NCBI RefSeq assembly: GCF_009910325.1
Contig: NZ_SUMG01000004.1
Span: forward strand, 62,001-126,000
Length of the DNA: 64,000 bases
DNA from: Isachenkonia alkalipeptolytica
GTDB taxonomy: Bacteria > Bacillota > Clostridia > Peptostreptococcales > T1SED10-28
Direction of reading: 5' to 3'
This document shows positions 37,327-46,411 of the stretch, one piece after another (position 1 is the stretch's first letter; every line of letters starts with the position of its first letter). The position numbers were made by a program, and so were the translations under genes. The notes below the pieces were generated by a model. The model was given only the letters and a program-made list of their open reading frames with translations. It made no database searches and had not been told where the DNA came from.

Positions 37327-38820
37327 GTGAATATTTTCAGTGAAAAAATTAAGGAAGTATTCTTTGCCATACTGCCCATTACATTAATTGTTGTGATTCT
37401 GCGATTGACCATTGTTCCGATAGACAATCATTTGATGGGTAAATTTTTACTGGGTTCTGTGTTTATCCTGTTCGGACTGACCCTTTTTTTAATCGGTGTG
37501 GACCTGGGAATCGCCCCCTTAGGTTCTCTTCTAAGTTCCGTAATTACTAAGAAAAACAAACTATGGCTGGTGATTACAGCCGCCTTTGTCCTCGGGTTTA
37601 TTATATCCATTGCGGAACCGGGGCTCTTGATCCTCGGTAACCAAATCGACGCCTTGACGGCAGGAGTGATTTCAAGTTTTACGATTTTAACCGTGGTGTC
37701 CTTAGGCATCGGAGTGTTTATGATATTAGGATTTTTACGACTGATTTATAACATCCCTTTACATGTAATTCTTCTGGGTTCCTATGGGATCATCCTGGTA
37801 CTGGGGCTTTTTACGTCCCCCGAGTTTTTAGCCATCGCCTTTGACAGCTCCGGCTCCACCACCGGAGTGTTGGCCGTGCCCTTTATACTGTCCCTTTCTT
37901 TGGGAATTACCGCCATGAAAAAGGACAGCAAAGCATCGGAAAAGGACAGTTTCGGACTGGTTGCCATCGTCTCCGTGGGGGCGGTGATCTCGGTTATGAT
38001 CCTGAATCTTTTTACAGAAGTAGAGGAATTTGCCGCCGTGGAAATTGCGGAAGTGACCTTCGGGGATTCGGTTATCGGGGCTTTTATCAATGCGGTTCCC
38101 GGAGCTTTTTTAGAAAGTCTTTTCGTCTTTGCCCCCTTGGTTGCCATATTCCTATTGATTCGTTTTACCTGGCCTATTAAAAAAGAGGCCCTAAGAAAAA
38201 TGACCTTGGGTTTTATCTATGCCTTGATCGGTTTAAGTTTATTTCTGGTGGGGGTGAATACCGGATTTATGGCAGTGGGCAGTGAGATCGGATCTTTCCT
38301 GGTGGGGCTTGACACCTACTTTTACTTAATCCTAATCGGCTTTATCCTGGGTGTGGCTACGATTTTAGCGGAGCCTGCGGTCTACGTGCTGACCCATCAG
38401 ATTGAAGACGTTACCTCCGGGTATGTAAAGAAAAATATCGTCCTCGTTGCTCTGGCCCTGGGAGTGGGACTGGCCATCTCCCTTTCTCTTTTACGAATCG
38501 TGGTTCCGGAAATTCAGCTGTGGCATTACTTATTAACCGGCTACCTGTTTGCGATGATACTGACCTTTATTACACCGAAACTGTTTGTGGGAATCGCTTT
38601 TGATGCCGGAGGAGTAGCCACCGGGCCCATGACCGCCACTTTTATCCTGGCCTTTATCAACGGTGCGGCCTATGACCATCCCACCGCCGATGTACTGGTG
38701 GACGGATTCGGGATGATAGCCATGGTGGCCTTAATGCCCATAATCACCCTGCAAATCCTGGGAACGATCTTTAAACTGAAAACCGTAAAGAAGGGGGTCA
38801 ACGGCAATGGAAAATCATAA
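37327..38820 (+). CDS. DUF1538 integral membrane protein, duplicated
   Basis: The product has 497 residues and about 12-14 membrane helices. It starts at a GTG (37327) behind CTAAGGAGGGG. The two halves are copies: LFLIGVDLGIAPLGS near 57 matches LFLVGVNTGFMAVGS near 303, and IAFDSSGSTTGVLAVPFIL near 175 matches IAFDAGGVATGPMTATFIL near 423. The repeated acidic FDxxG and the AEP motif (AEPGLLIL, AEPAVYVL) look like an ion or substrate path. The family has no assigned function; the inverted-repeat layout and PII partner suggest a transporter. It overlaps the next gene by 14 bases. Confidence 0.85.
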   Translation: MNIFSEKIKEVFFAILPITLIVVILRLTIVPIDNHLMGKFLLGSVFILFGLTLFLIGVDLGIAPLGSLLSSVITKKNKLWLVITAAFVLGFIISIAEPGLLILGNQIDALTAGVISSFTILTVVSLGIGVFMILGFLRLIYNIPLHVILLGSYGIILVLGLFTSPEFLAIAFDSSGSTTGVLAVPFILSLSLGITAMKKDSKASEKDSFGLVAIVSVGAVISVMILNLFTEVEEFAAVEIAEVTFGDSVIGAFINAVPGAFLESLFVFAPLVAIFLLIRFTWPIKKEALRKMTLGFIYALIGLSLFLVGVNTGFMAVGSEIGSFLVGLDTYFYLILIGFILGVATILAEPAVYVLTHQIEDVTSGYVKKNIVLVALALGVGLAISLSLLRIVVPEIQLWHYLLTGYLFAMILTFITPKLFVGIAFDAGGVATGPMTATFILAFINGAAYDHPTADVLVDGFGMIAMVALMPIITLQILGTIFKLKTVKKGVNGNGKS

Positions 38821-39538
38821 GAATGCAAAAAAAGAGAAAGATATAGAAAAACAGGATGATCTGAAAGGGGAACAAGATACACCTAAGGAAGCTTTCAAAC
38901 TTCATGTGGTAATCGTGCACCATGGTCTGGGAAGCAAAGTGATTCAGCTGGCTAAGCAGTGCGGCATTCCGGGAGGAACGGTAATCCTTGGAAAGGGCAC
39001 TGCCCCAAATCGATTGTTGAAATTTTTAGCTTTGGCGGATTATCGAAAGGAAATTGTACTGGTGCTGGGTAAACAAAGTCATGGAGAGCTCTTTTTAAGA
39101 AAGGTTACGGAGAAACTGAAATTTAAAAAGCCTAATAGTGGGATTGCATTTTCCATTCCCGTCAATCAAATAATCGGATCCAAATACGGGGCGGATGCAA
39201 GGCCTAGGGAAAATACCAGTGGAGGTGGGAAGATGGATATGTATCAATCAATTTTTGTAATCGTAGATCGGGGAAATGCCAAAGAAGTGGTGGACGCCGC
39301 TAATGACTCGGGAGCAAAGGGAGCCACGGTGGTCAATGCCCGGGGTTCGGGAATTCACGAAACCAGCAAACTATTTGCCTTTGAAATCGAGCCGGAAAAA
39401 GAAATTGTCATGATCCTGGTAAAGCAAGACATTACCGAAAAGGTTACCAAGGCCATTAAAGAGCAGTCATCCATCGACGAGGCAGGGAAGGGTATTATGT
39501 TTGTCCAGCCCGTGGATGAGGTGTATGGTATACAGTAA
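38807..39538 (+). CDS. tandem PII-like signalling protein
   Basis: The product has 243 residues in one chain with two PII-like ferredoxin folds: about 26-125 (FKLHVVIVHHGLGSKVIQLA, GGTVILGKGTA) and about 143-243 (MYQSIFVIVDRGNAKEVVDA, GATVVNARGSGIHE). The first 25 residues are a charged tail. Classical PII proteins are separate 112-residue trimers with a uridylylated Tyr in the T loop; that loop is short or different here. The 14-base overlap with the DUF1538 gene implies a dedicated regulator of that membrane protein, probably reading a nucleotide. RBS GGGGGTC. Confidence 0.85.
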   Translation: MENHKNAKKEKDIEKQDDLKGEQDTPKEAFKLHVVIVHHGLGSKVIQLAKQCGIPGGTVILGKGTAPNRLLKFLALADYRKEIVLVLGKQSHGELFLRKVTEKLKFKKPNSGIAFSIPVNQIIGSKYGADARPRENTSGGGKMDMYQSIFVIVDRGNAKEVVDAANDSGAKGATVVNARGSGIHETSKLFAFEIEPEKEIVMILVKQDITEKVTKAIKEQSSIDEAGKGIMFVQPVDEVYGIQ

Positions 39539-39618
39539 GGATATAGGGAAAGCAGAAGGGTATAAAAACATATGAAGATATTATGTTAAGTTTTTTAAAA
39601 TTTATATAAAGGGAATCG

Positions 39619-39645
39619 GATCCCATCCTAGGATGGGATCTTTTT
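39619..39645 (+). terminator. rho-independent terminator
   Basis: A perfect palindrome GATCCCATCCT/AGGATGGGATC (39619-39640) followed by five T. Closes the DUF1538-PII operon. Confidence 0.85.
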
Positions 39646-39758
39646 ACGTGTGAAAACCGATACATTGGGTAAAATATCAGTATTAGAGAATTAAAACACC
39701 ATGAAACTTCCAAAAGGGGTATTGGTTTTGAGGTAGGTGGATAAAAGGAGGGATCTCC

Positions 39759-41168
39759 ATGAAATATGACTTTCATACCATTGTGATCGGGGCCGGCAGT
39801 GCCGGGCTGATGACAGCAGGTATTTTAACAAATCTTGGTGCAAAGGTGGCCTTAATAGAAAAAAATAAAATGGGGGGCGATTGCTTAAATACAGGATGTG
39901 TTCCCAGTAAATCCCTGCTGTATCGGGTGGAAAAAGGGGCAGATTTTTCCGAGATGATGAATCAAATCCAACAGACCATTGAAAAAATTGCCCCCCATGA
40001 TTCCGTTGAACGTTTCGAGAATATGGGAGTCTCGGTATTGAAAGGGAGTGGGAAGTTGCTGGATGATCACCGGGTGGAAGTCGTACTAAATGAAAGTGAC
40101 GGGCCCCACCGGGTAATCAGCGGTAAAAACATTGTCCTGGCCACGGGATCAAAACCCCGGATACCAGAATTGGATGGTTTACAGAGAATACCATATCTAA
40201 CCAATGAGAATCTCTTCTCAATGGAAGAACTACCAAAGCGGTTTATTATTTGGGGGGGAGGCCCGATTTCCATGGAAATCGGCCAAGCCTTTGGAAAACT
40301 CGGTAGTGAGGTGGTCATTATATCGAGGGGACGGCACCTTTTTAAAAGGGATGAGCCCGAGGTAGATCCTGTGATGAAAGATATTTTAGCAAAAGAAGGG
40401 ATCCGTTTTTACCTTGGGTATGAACCGGTAAAAATTCGGGAGACAGCAGAAAACCAGGGGGAAAAAGATTTCAACCTGACCCTTCGAAATCGAAATACCG
40501 GAGAAGAAAAAGAGTTAACGGGAGACAAGTTTCTGATCGCCCTTGGAAGAATCTCCTCCACCGAAGGTTTAGGCCTGAAGAATGGGGGCGTAGAAGTGAA
40601 TGAAAAAGGGTATGTAAAAGTAAATAAGCATTTGCAGACTTCCACAAAGAACATTTATGCCTGCGGTGATGTTGTGGGGGAATATCAATTCACCCACATG
40701 GGCGGTTACGAGGCGGAGATTGTTTCGAAAAATCTGTTGCTTCCGATTCAAGCAAAGGCGGATTACAGCAAGGCCGTCTGGACCACCTACACGAAACCCC
40801 AGGTTGCTCATAGCGGTTTTACGGAAGCTTCCGCAAAAAAAGGGGGAAAACTGGGAAAGCCCCTGTATAAAAGCTTTGAAGAGGTGGATCGTAGCATTAT
40901 AGAAGAGGACAGGAAGGGATTTGTAAAAATTATCCTGGATAGAAAAGGTCGGATTATTGGAGGCACCATAGTTTCCAATGAGGCAGGAGAAATGATCGGT
41001 ATGGTTTCCCTAGCCATCAATAAAAAAATGAAACTATCCGCCTTTCAGAGCTTGATTTACGCCTATCCCACAAAGTCGGAAATTTATAAAAGTCTTGCAG
41101 TTGATCATCTTCAGGACTCCGTTCGTCCCTGGCAGCGAAAATTACTGAAAAAATGGCTTTCTCGATAG
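39759..41168 (+). CDS. MerA/Lpd-like pyridine nucleotide-disulfide oxidoreductase
   Basis: The product has 469 residues. FAD motif IVIGAGSAGLMTAGIL is at about 7-22, the redox-active pair is GGDCLNTGCVPSKSL (Cys at about 43 and 48), and an NAD(P) site IIWGGGPISMEIGQAFG is near 164. The C-terminal dimer domain has SLIYAYPTKSE where dihydrolipoamide dehydrogenases have HAHPTLSE, so the proton-relay His is a Tyr, as in many mercuric-reductase-like proteins. No heavy-metal HMA domain or mer genes are present. It heads an operon with a selenoprotein, an M20 peptidase and TVP38, and may pass electrons to the selenoprotein (inference). RBS AAAAGGAGGG. Confidence 0.88.
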   Translation: MKYDFHTIVIGAGSAGLMTAGILTNLGAKVALIEKNKMGGDCLNTGCVPSKSLLYRVEKGADFSEMMNQIQQTIEKIAPHDSVERFENMGVSVLKGSGKLLDDHRVEVVLNESDGPHRVISGKNIVLATGSKPRIPELDGLQRIPYLTNENLFSMEELPKRFIIWGGGPISMEIGQAFGKLGSEVVIISRGRHLFKRDEPEVDPVMKDILAKEGIRFYLGYEPVKIRETAENQGEKDFNLTLRNRNTGEEKELTGDKFLIALGRISSTEGLGLKNGGVEVNEKGYVKVNKHLQTSTKNIYACGDVVGEYQFTHMGGYEAEIVSKNLLLPIQAKADYSKAVWTTYTKPQVAHSGFTEASAKKGGKLGKPLYKSFEEVDRSIIEEDRKGFVKIILDRKGRIIGGTIVSNEAGEMIGMVSLAINKKMKLSAFQSLIYAYPTKSEIYKSLAVDHLQDSVRPWQRKLLKKWLSR

Positions 41169-41211
41169 AAGAAATAAACTATAGACTCCATAAAACAACG
41201 AGGTGAGATAA

Positions 41212-41955
41212 ATGGCAAAGGACGGAAAGGGAATTATTGAAAAAATCATAGGAAAGGCCGTAGAAATAAGACCTTCCAAGCATTATGATGCTCCGGTGAT
41301 TGCACCGGTAAAAAAGAATTTGAAAGAATCCAGGGTGGCCATAGTTACCACTGCGGGGGTACACTTAAAGGAAGACGACCCCTTTGACACAACAGGTAGT
41401 GATCCAACCTACCGCGTCGTTCCCGGAGATGCGAAAATGGAGGATTTGATGATTACCCACGGGCACTACGACGACAGTCAGGCCCATTTGGATATTAATG
41501 TGGTCTTTCCCATCGATCGTTTACGGGAATTGAAAGAAGAAGGGGTCATTGGATCCATTGCGGAAAACTTTTATACCTTTCGGGGCTACATTCCCAAAAC
41601 CCGACCCTTGATAAAAAAGAGCGCTCCGGAAGTGGCAAAGGCCCTGGTTAAAGACCAGGTGGATATCGCCATACTAACCCCCGGCTGATATATTTGTCAT
41701 CAGTCTGTAGGGCTGATACAGCGGGAAATTGAAAAGCAGGGAATCCGCACCGCATCGATTATGCACTTGCCGAAGGTCGGAAAGAAGGTCCGGCCACCGC
41801 GGATGATGCATATTCGCTTTCCCCTGGGAAAAACTTTCGGTATGGCGGGGGAGGCAGATCTGCAGCGAAGCATATTAATGAATTTATTGCAATTCGCCTT
41901 GGAAGGGGCAGCGGAGAGTACCGTGGAACTGCCTTATCGTTGGAAGCGACCGTAG
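41212..41955 (+). CDS. GrdB/PrdB-like reductase selenoprotein B subunit (in-frame TGA read as Sec)
   Basis: The frame is 248 codons with one in-frame TGA at 41686-41688 (residue 159). Reading through gives TPG-Sec-YICHQSVGLIQREIE, a UxxC redox motif at the place where D-proline reductase PrdB and glycine/betaine reductase B subunits carry Sec. Sequence after the TGA continues the family fold (FPLGKTFGMAGEADLQRSIL). N-terminal features SRVAIVTTAGVHL and GDPTYRVVPGDAK-like (SDPTYRVVPGDAK) also match. A SECIS-like hairpin follows the TGA. It lacks GrdA/GrdE/PrdA partners here. Start ATG 41212 with GAGGTGAGA; M20 peptidase starts 12 bases after the stop. Substrate unknown. Confidence 0.88.
41699..41717 (+). 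promoter_or_regulatory. bacterial SECIS element of the GrdB/PrdB-like gene
   Basis: ATCAGTC/GGCTGAT stem with a TGTAG loop, extended by GT/AC below a bulged C. It begins 11 bases after the TGA at 41686-41688, the usual position for a SelB-binding hairpin. Confidence 0.65.
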
Positions 41956-41967
41956 GGGAGGGGTTTT

Positions 41968-43326
41968 ATGTCAATCGAAAAAGTACAGGCCAGGATTAAG
42001 GAATTGGAAGAGGAGTATTTGGAAATTTTAAAAGGGTTGGTAAGACAGAAGAGCATTAGTACGGAAGACATTGGTGTTAGAGAATGTGCTGATTTATTAA
42101 AAGGCATTATGGAAAAGGCGGGGATCGATACAGCGATCTATGAGACCGGGGGACAACCGGTGGTTTACGGCGAAGTCAAGAGAGAGAACTCCGAGAGTAT
42201 AACGATATTATTTTACGGGCATTATGATGTTCAGCCGCCGGAACCCCTTGACAAATGGGACAGTCCACCCTTCGAGCCTGGGGTTCGGAAGGGACGGATC
42301 TATGGAAGAGGTACCGGGGACAATAAGGGTCAATTAATTACCCATGTCTTAGCGGTAAAAACTTATTTGGAGACGCTGGGCTCTCTTCCTGTTAATGTAA
42401 AGTTTCTCTTTGAAGGGGAGGAGGAAATTGGGAGTCCCAATCTGATTCCTTTCGTACAGAAACATCAGGAGTTGCTGAAGGCGGATTTGGTACTGACCTC
42501 TGACGGACCGATGCATGAAAGCGGGGCTCCGTTAATCGCTTTTGGCGTTCGGGGTGTCATGAACTTTGACCTGCACCTGAAAACCGCCTCCACGGACAAT
42601 CATTCCGGTAATAAAGGAGGGGTGATTCCCAATGCCATATGGGAAATGGTGGAGTTTTTATCAACCATGAAAGATGAAAAAGACCAGGTGCTGATTTCCG
42701 GTTTCTATGATGACGTGGTTGCGCCTACAGCCTATGAGCGTGAGTTGATCAATAATCTACCCTATGATCCTGACCGACTGGCTACAGTATACGGGGTTGA
42801 TAAAATCCATCATGAGAAAGAAGACTTTTATTCCCGGTTACTGTTTAAACCCACATTAACCATCAACGGTATCCGAGGAGGTCATATCGGGGAAGGGACA
42901 AAAAACATCATTCCCTGCGAATCAACGGCGAAGATGGAAATTCGACTGGTGTACGATCAGGAGCCCGAAGACCTGATAAATAAGGTGAAGGACCATATTC
43001 AACGGTACAATCCAAGCATTCGTCTCACTCGGGAGGAAGAGGATATGCGACCTTCTAAAACATCCGCAGAGCTGGACATTTCCAAGGCAGTGATCCGAAG
43101 TGTAGAGCAAACCTTCAGTGAAAAACCTGTGGTTTACCCCGGGATGGGAGGAAGTTTACCGGATTATGTTTGGACAAAGGTTCTTGGGGTTCCATCCATT
43201 ATGATTCCCTATGCAAATGCCGATGAAGCCAACCACGCACCGAATGAGAATTTAAAGCTGGATTGTTTCTATAACGGGATTCATACCAGTGCCCGTATTA
43301 TTTATGAGTTGGGGAAAAACCTGTAA
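41968..43326 (+). CDS. M20-family dipeptidase
   Basis: The product has 452 residues. Zinc ligands occur in FYGHYDVQP (His, about 89), GRGTGDNKG (Asp, about 116), FEGEEEIGSPN (Glu pair, about 150) and a C-terminal DEANHAPNE (His, about 420). The lid/dimer domain spans about 190-350 (TDNHSGNKGGVIPNA). The family includes PepV, carnosinase and acetylornithine deacetylase; length and motifs fit the dipeptidase branch. Being 12 bases behind the selenoprotein gene, it may feed amino acids to it. RBS GGGGAGGGG. Confidence 0.92.
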   Translation: MSIEKVQARIKELEEEYLEILKGLVRQKSISTEDIGVRECADLLKGIMEKAGIDTAIYETGGQPVVYGEVKRENSESITILFYGHYDVQPPEPLDKWDSPPFEPGVRKGRIYGRGTGDNKGQLITHVLAVKTYLETLGSLPVNVKFLFEGEEEIGSPNLIPFVQKHQELLKADLVLTSDGPMHESGAPLIAFGVRGVMNFDLHLKTASTDNHSGNKGGVIPNAIWEMVEFLSTMKDEKDQVLISGFYDDVVAPTAYERELINNLPYDPDRLATVYGVDKIHHEKEDFYSRLLFKPTLTINGIRGGHIGEGTKNIIPCESTAKMEIRLVYDQEPEDLINKVKDHIQRYNPSIRLTREEEDMRPSKTSAELDISKAVIRSVEQTFSEKPVVYPGMGGSLPDYVWTKVLGVPSIMIPYANADEANHAPNENLKLDCFYNGIHTSARIIYELGKNL

Positions 43327-43370
43327 CCCAGGGAATTGGGAGATTATAGGCCTATTGGAGGAAGCAAAGC

Positions 43371-44066
43371 ATGAAAAAAGAATATAAAAAGTTACTGCTG
43401 GTGGCCGCAGGATTGATTCTGGCCTTTATTGGCATTCGAGTAACCGGGCTCCATGAATACATTAGTTTGGACAATGCAAGACAGTTGGAAACATGGGTAA
43501 GTCAGTACGGAATGATGGGTCCGGTGGTATTTATTATAATTTATATTTTAGCTTGTATAGTGTTTTTACCGGGACTTCCCGTTACGATTGTAGGTGCTTT
43601 GGCTTTTGGAGCAGTGCGAGGAGCCGTCTTTTCATCCATCGGGTCGATTCTCGGAGCCACGGCGGCTTTTCTGATTGCCCGATACGCCGCTCGAGACATG
43701 GTGGAAAAATGGATTGAGGGAAATAGACAGTTTGAAAAGATTGATAAAGGGGTACAAAAAAATGGATGGCGGATGCTCATGATTACCCGAATGGTTCCTC
43801 TTTTCCCTTTTAATTTACAAAATTTTGCCTATGGATTGACAAAAATTAAACTACGGACTTATATTCTGGTATCCTGGATCTGTATGCTGCCCGGGGTAAT
43901 TGCCTACAACTTTATGGCCGGTTCTGTGGTAAGCGGTGAAGGGGATTTGAGAAAAACATTTCTATATCTGGCTATCGGTGCTCTTTTCTTTGTGATTATA
44001 TCCTTTATTCCCGGTTATCTCAGTAAAAAGCGGGGAGAGGAAATGGAAGAGTATAAAATAAAATAG
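43371..44066 (+). CDS. TVP38/TMEM64-family membrane protein
   Basis: The product has 231 residues and about six hydrophobic segments. The SNARE-associated (DedA-like) core is LPGLPVTIVGALAFGAVRGA (about 65-84), GATAAFLIARYAARD near 102, and RMVPLFPFNLQNFAYGLTKI near 140. Members act in membrane lipid scrambling or homeostasis and often sit next to MerA-like disulfide reductases in bacteria, as here. It is the last gene of that operon. RBS TTGGAGGAAG. Confidence 0.87.
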   Translation: MKKEYKKLLLVAAGLILAFIGIRVTGLHEYISLDNARQLETWVSQYGMMGPVVFIIIYILACIVFLPGLPVTIVGALAFGAVRGAVFSSIGSILGATAAFLIARYAARDMVEKWIEGNRQFEKIDKGVQKNGWRMLMITRMVPLFPFNLQNFAYGLTKIKLRTYILVSWICMLPGVIAYNFMAGSVVSGEGDLRKTFLYLAIGALFFVIISFIPGYLSKKRGEEMEEYKIK

Positions 44067-44069
44067 AAG

Positions 44070-44105
44070 GCCTAATGATCATCAGTAAAAAATTGATCAT
44101 TAGGC
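44070..44105. terminator. strong hairpin between the selenoprotein operon and the ynj-like ABC operon
   Basis: GCCTAATGATCA (44070-44081) pairs perfectly with TGATCATTAGGC (44094-44105). No T run follows on the plus strand. It may be a barrier or processing site rather than a classical terminator. Confidence 0.5.
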
Positions 44106-44143
44106 TGAAAAACCTAGTATACGAAAGGCAGGGAGGTTTACCA

Positions 44144-45424
44144 GTGGGGATAATCAGAAAAAACAAGTCCGGATACAGAAGGAAAATCAGCAGCGACACT
44201 AAAGCAAGCCTGCTCTTAGGAATGGTTTTAATAGTAACCGCTTTTTTTGTTTATGGATGCGAAGAAGAGGGGGCGAAAGACCTGGACCTGAAAACTATGT
44301 CATGGGAAGAGATTTTGGAGGAAGCGGAAGGAACGCAAGTCAATTTTTACGGATGGGGAGGGGACCAGGCGGTCAATAACTGGATAAACGGCTTTCTAGC
44401 CCACCGTATGATGGAAAAATATGATATTACCCTGGAATGGGTGCCGATGAATATTGATGAGATTTTAAATAAACTACAGGGAGAAAAGCAGGCAGAGGCT
44501 TTGGGAACCGTAGACATGATATGGATTAACGGGGAGAATTTCTTTACCGCAAAAACCAATGATCTGTTATACGGACCTTTTACCGATGCTCTTCCGAATT
44601 TCAACCATTATATTGACGATGAGGACGTGGAAGTACAGTACGATTTCGGTTTTCCTACGGAAGGGTACGAAGCCCCCTTTGGAAAAGCGCAGTTTGTTAT
44701 GATCTACGACGAGGAGAAAACTCCGAATCCTCCAACAAGCCATGAAGCGTTGCTGGCCTATGCGAAAGAACATCCGGGAGAGATTACCTTTCCCGCACCT
44801 CCGGATTTTACCGGAAGTGTATTTATCCGAAACATCATCTACGACATTGTGGGGCATGAACAGTTTCTAGAGATGGAGGCCGATGAAGACCTGGTAAGGG
44901 AAGCCATCAAACCGGCCATGGAGTATTTTAAAGAGCTTAAGCCCTATTTATGGCGGGAAGGAAAGACTTATCCCGCAACCATTGCTCAACTGGAAAATAT
45001 GTATGCCGACGGTGAAGTCCGTATGGTGATGGCCTATAATTCCAATCTAGTTTCCCAGCGAATCAGCTCCGGGGTCTTTCCCGAGACATCCGCCAGTGTC
45101 ATTTTTCATAAGGGCACCATCGGCAACGGACATTTTATCGGGGTACCTTTTAACAGTCCAAACCTAGCCGGGGCTCTGGTTACAATCAATGAAATCTTAA
45201 CCCCGGAAGTTCAAGCCAGTAAGTACGAGCCTGCTAACTGGGGAGATTTACCGGTGCTGGATAACGACAAATTATCCGAAGAGGAGCAGGAAATCTTTGA
45301 AGCGGTTAAACTGGGGGAAGGGGTCCTGCCTCAAGAGGTCTTGCTGGACAATCGCCTTCCGGAAGTTCCCGCACCCTTGGTTCCGCTGATTGACCGAATT
45401 TGGATGGAAACTATATTGGGGTAA
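44144..45424 (+). CDS. ABC transporter substrate-binding lipoprotein, YnjB-like
   Basis: The product has 426 residues from the GTG at 44144, 7 bases after GGGAGG; an earlier in-frame ATG lies in the hairpin and lacks a ribosome site. A signal segment at about 23-39 ends at a lipobox-like VYGC (about Cys39). The mature protein is an extracellular solute-binding fold of the YnjB type: VNFYGWGGDQAVNNWINGF, VDMIWINGENF, and GNGHFIGVPFNSPN. Two permease genes and an ATPase gene follow, then a CDP-alcohol phosphotransferase, the same order as the E. coli ynj cluster. Substrate unknown; no thiamine riboswitch is visible. Confidence 0.87.
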   Translation: MGIIRKNKSGYRRKISSDTKASLLLGMVLIVTAFFVYGCEEEGAKDLDLKTMSWEEILEEAEGTQVNFYGWGGDQAVNNWINGFLAHRMMEKYDITLEWVPMNIDEILNKLQGEKQAEALGTVDMIWINGENFFTAKTNDLLYGPFTDALPNFNHYIDDEDVEVQYDFGFPTEGYEAPFGKAQFVMIYDEEKTPNPPTSHEALLAYAKEHPGEITFPAPPDFTGSVFIRNIIYDIVGHEQFLEMEADEDLVREAIKPAMEYFKELKPYLWREGKTYPATIAQLENMYADGEVRMVMAYNSNLVSQRISSGVFPETSASVIFHKGTIGNGHFIGVPFNSPNLAGALVTINEILTPEVQASKYEPANWGDLPVLDNDKLSEEEQEIFEAVKLGEGVLPQEVLLDNRLPEVPAPLVPLIDRIWMETILG

Positions 45425-45528
45425 AACCGAAAGCTCGTAAAAGTTGTAGCACTAACCTTTACAGTTAAATTATGTAAATTCAGGTTGTGGTTTATAGAAT
45501 AAAAACTGCAGTTTAAAGGAAGATCGTG

Positions 45529-46410
45529 ATGTTACCAGTAAAAAAAACTTGGCTAAAGCCATATATCTATCTTCTTCCGGTGCTGAGTATTTTGTTTTTT
45601 GTGTTCACTTTAGGACTGGGAATCAGTATTTTCCAGAGTCTCGGATATTATCCCGGAATTGGTCTATATGATATTACCCTTGATTATTACCGGGAAGTTT
45701 TTAGCAGCGAAAGCTTCTTTTCCGCTTTAATGTTCAGTTTGCGGGTAGCTTTAATATCTTCGCTACTGGCTGCAGTCATCGGTGTGAGTCTTGCCTATCT
45801 ATTGGTAATGCAACAAAAGGAGAGGCGGGGACTTCAGGCTTTATTAAAGCTTCCCATCATCGTGCCTCATCTGGTTGCGGCATTTTTGATATTTACGCTT
45901 TTTTCTCAAAGCGGAATGCTTGCAAGACTGGGCGTTTTAATGGGTTTCATTGAAGAGTCCCGGGAATTTCCCGGGTTGATTTTCGATTCTCGAGGGGTTG
46001 GGGTGATTCTGGCCTACGTATGGAAGGGAGCTCCTTTTATTTTTTTAATCGTCTATCAGGTGTTGCGATCCATCGAAACAGACATGGTGGAGGCGGCCAG
46101 TAATTTAGGGGCCAAGGGAGGGGATCTTTTTTTTCGAATCTTTCTTCCCTTATCCCTGCCCAGTGTGTTTTCCACCTTTATTATTCTCTTCGCCTTCTCC
46201 TTCGGTTCCTACGAAATCCCTTTTCTGTTGGGCCCTACATCCCCACGGGCTTTGCCGGTCCTTGCTTACGTAGAACACATTAATCCCGACTGGACTAACC
46301 GACCTTACGCCATGGCTATGAACATGGTACTTGCAGGAATTTCCGTAATATTGGTATGGCTCTATCATTGGGTGTTTAAGCGGTATCGGCACTATAGAAA
46401 GAGGCGATAA
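45529..46410 (+). CDS. ABC permease, N-terminal-half YnjC-like
   Basis: The product has 293 residues and six membrane helices. The binding-protein-dependent permease signature is EAASNLGAKGGDLFFRIFLP (about 188-207), the EAA loop that docks on the ATPase. In E. coli the YnjC permease is one double-length chain; here it is split into this gene and the next. Start ATG at 45529 (a GTG one codon earlier is possible) behind AAAGGAAG. One base separates it from the next gene. Confidence 0.87.
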   Translation: MLPVKKTWLKPYIYLLPVLSILFFVFTLGLGISIFQSLGYYPGIGLYDITLDYYREVFSSESFFSALMFSLRVALISSLLAAVIGVSLAYLLVMQQKERRGLQALLKLPIIVPHLVAAFLIFTLFSQSGMLARLGVLMGFIEESREFPGLIFDSRGVGVILAYVWKGAPFIFLIVYQVLRSIETDMVEAASNLGAKGGDLFFRIFLPLSLPSVFSTFIILFAFSFGSYEIPFLLGPTSPRALPVLAYVEHINPDWTNRPYAMAMNMVLAGISVILVWLYHWVFKRYRHYRKRR

Positions 46411-46411
46411 T

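Noticed and set aside
41686-41688. The TGA as a nonsense mutation splitting the gene into two frames
   Set aside because: Family-like sequence continues in the same frame on both sides, the site aligns with known Sec positions in reductase B subunits, and a SECIS-like hairpin follows.
44067-44143. TPP riboswitch in front of the ynj-like operon
   Set aside because: Only a simple perfect hairpin is present; the conserved THI-box segments are missing.
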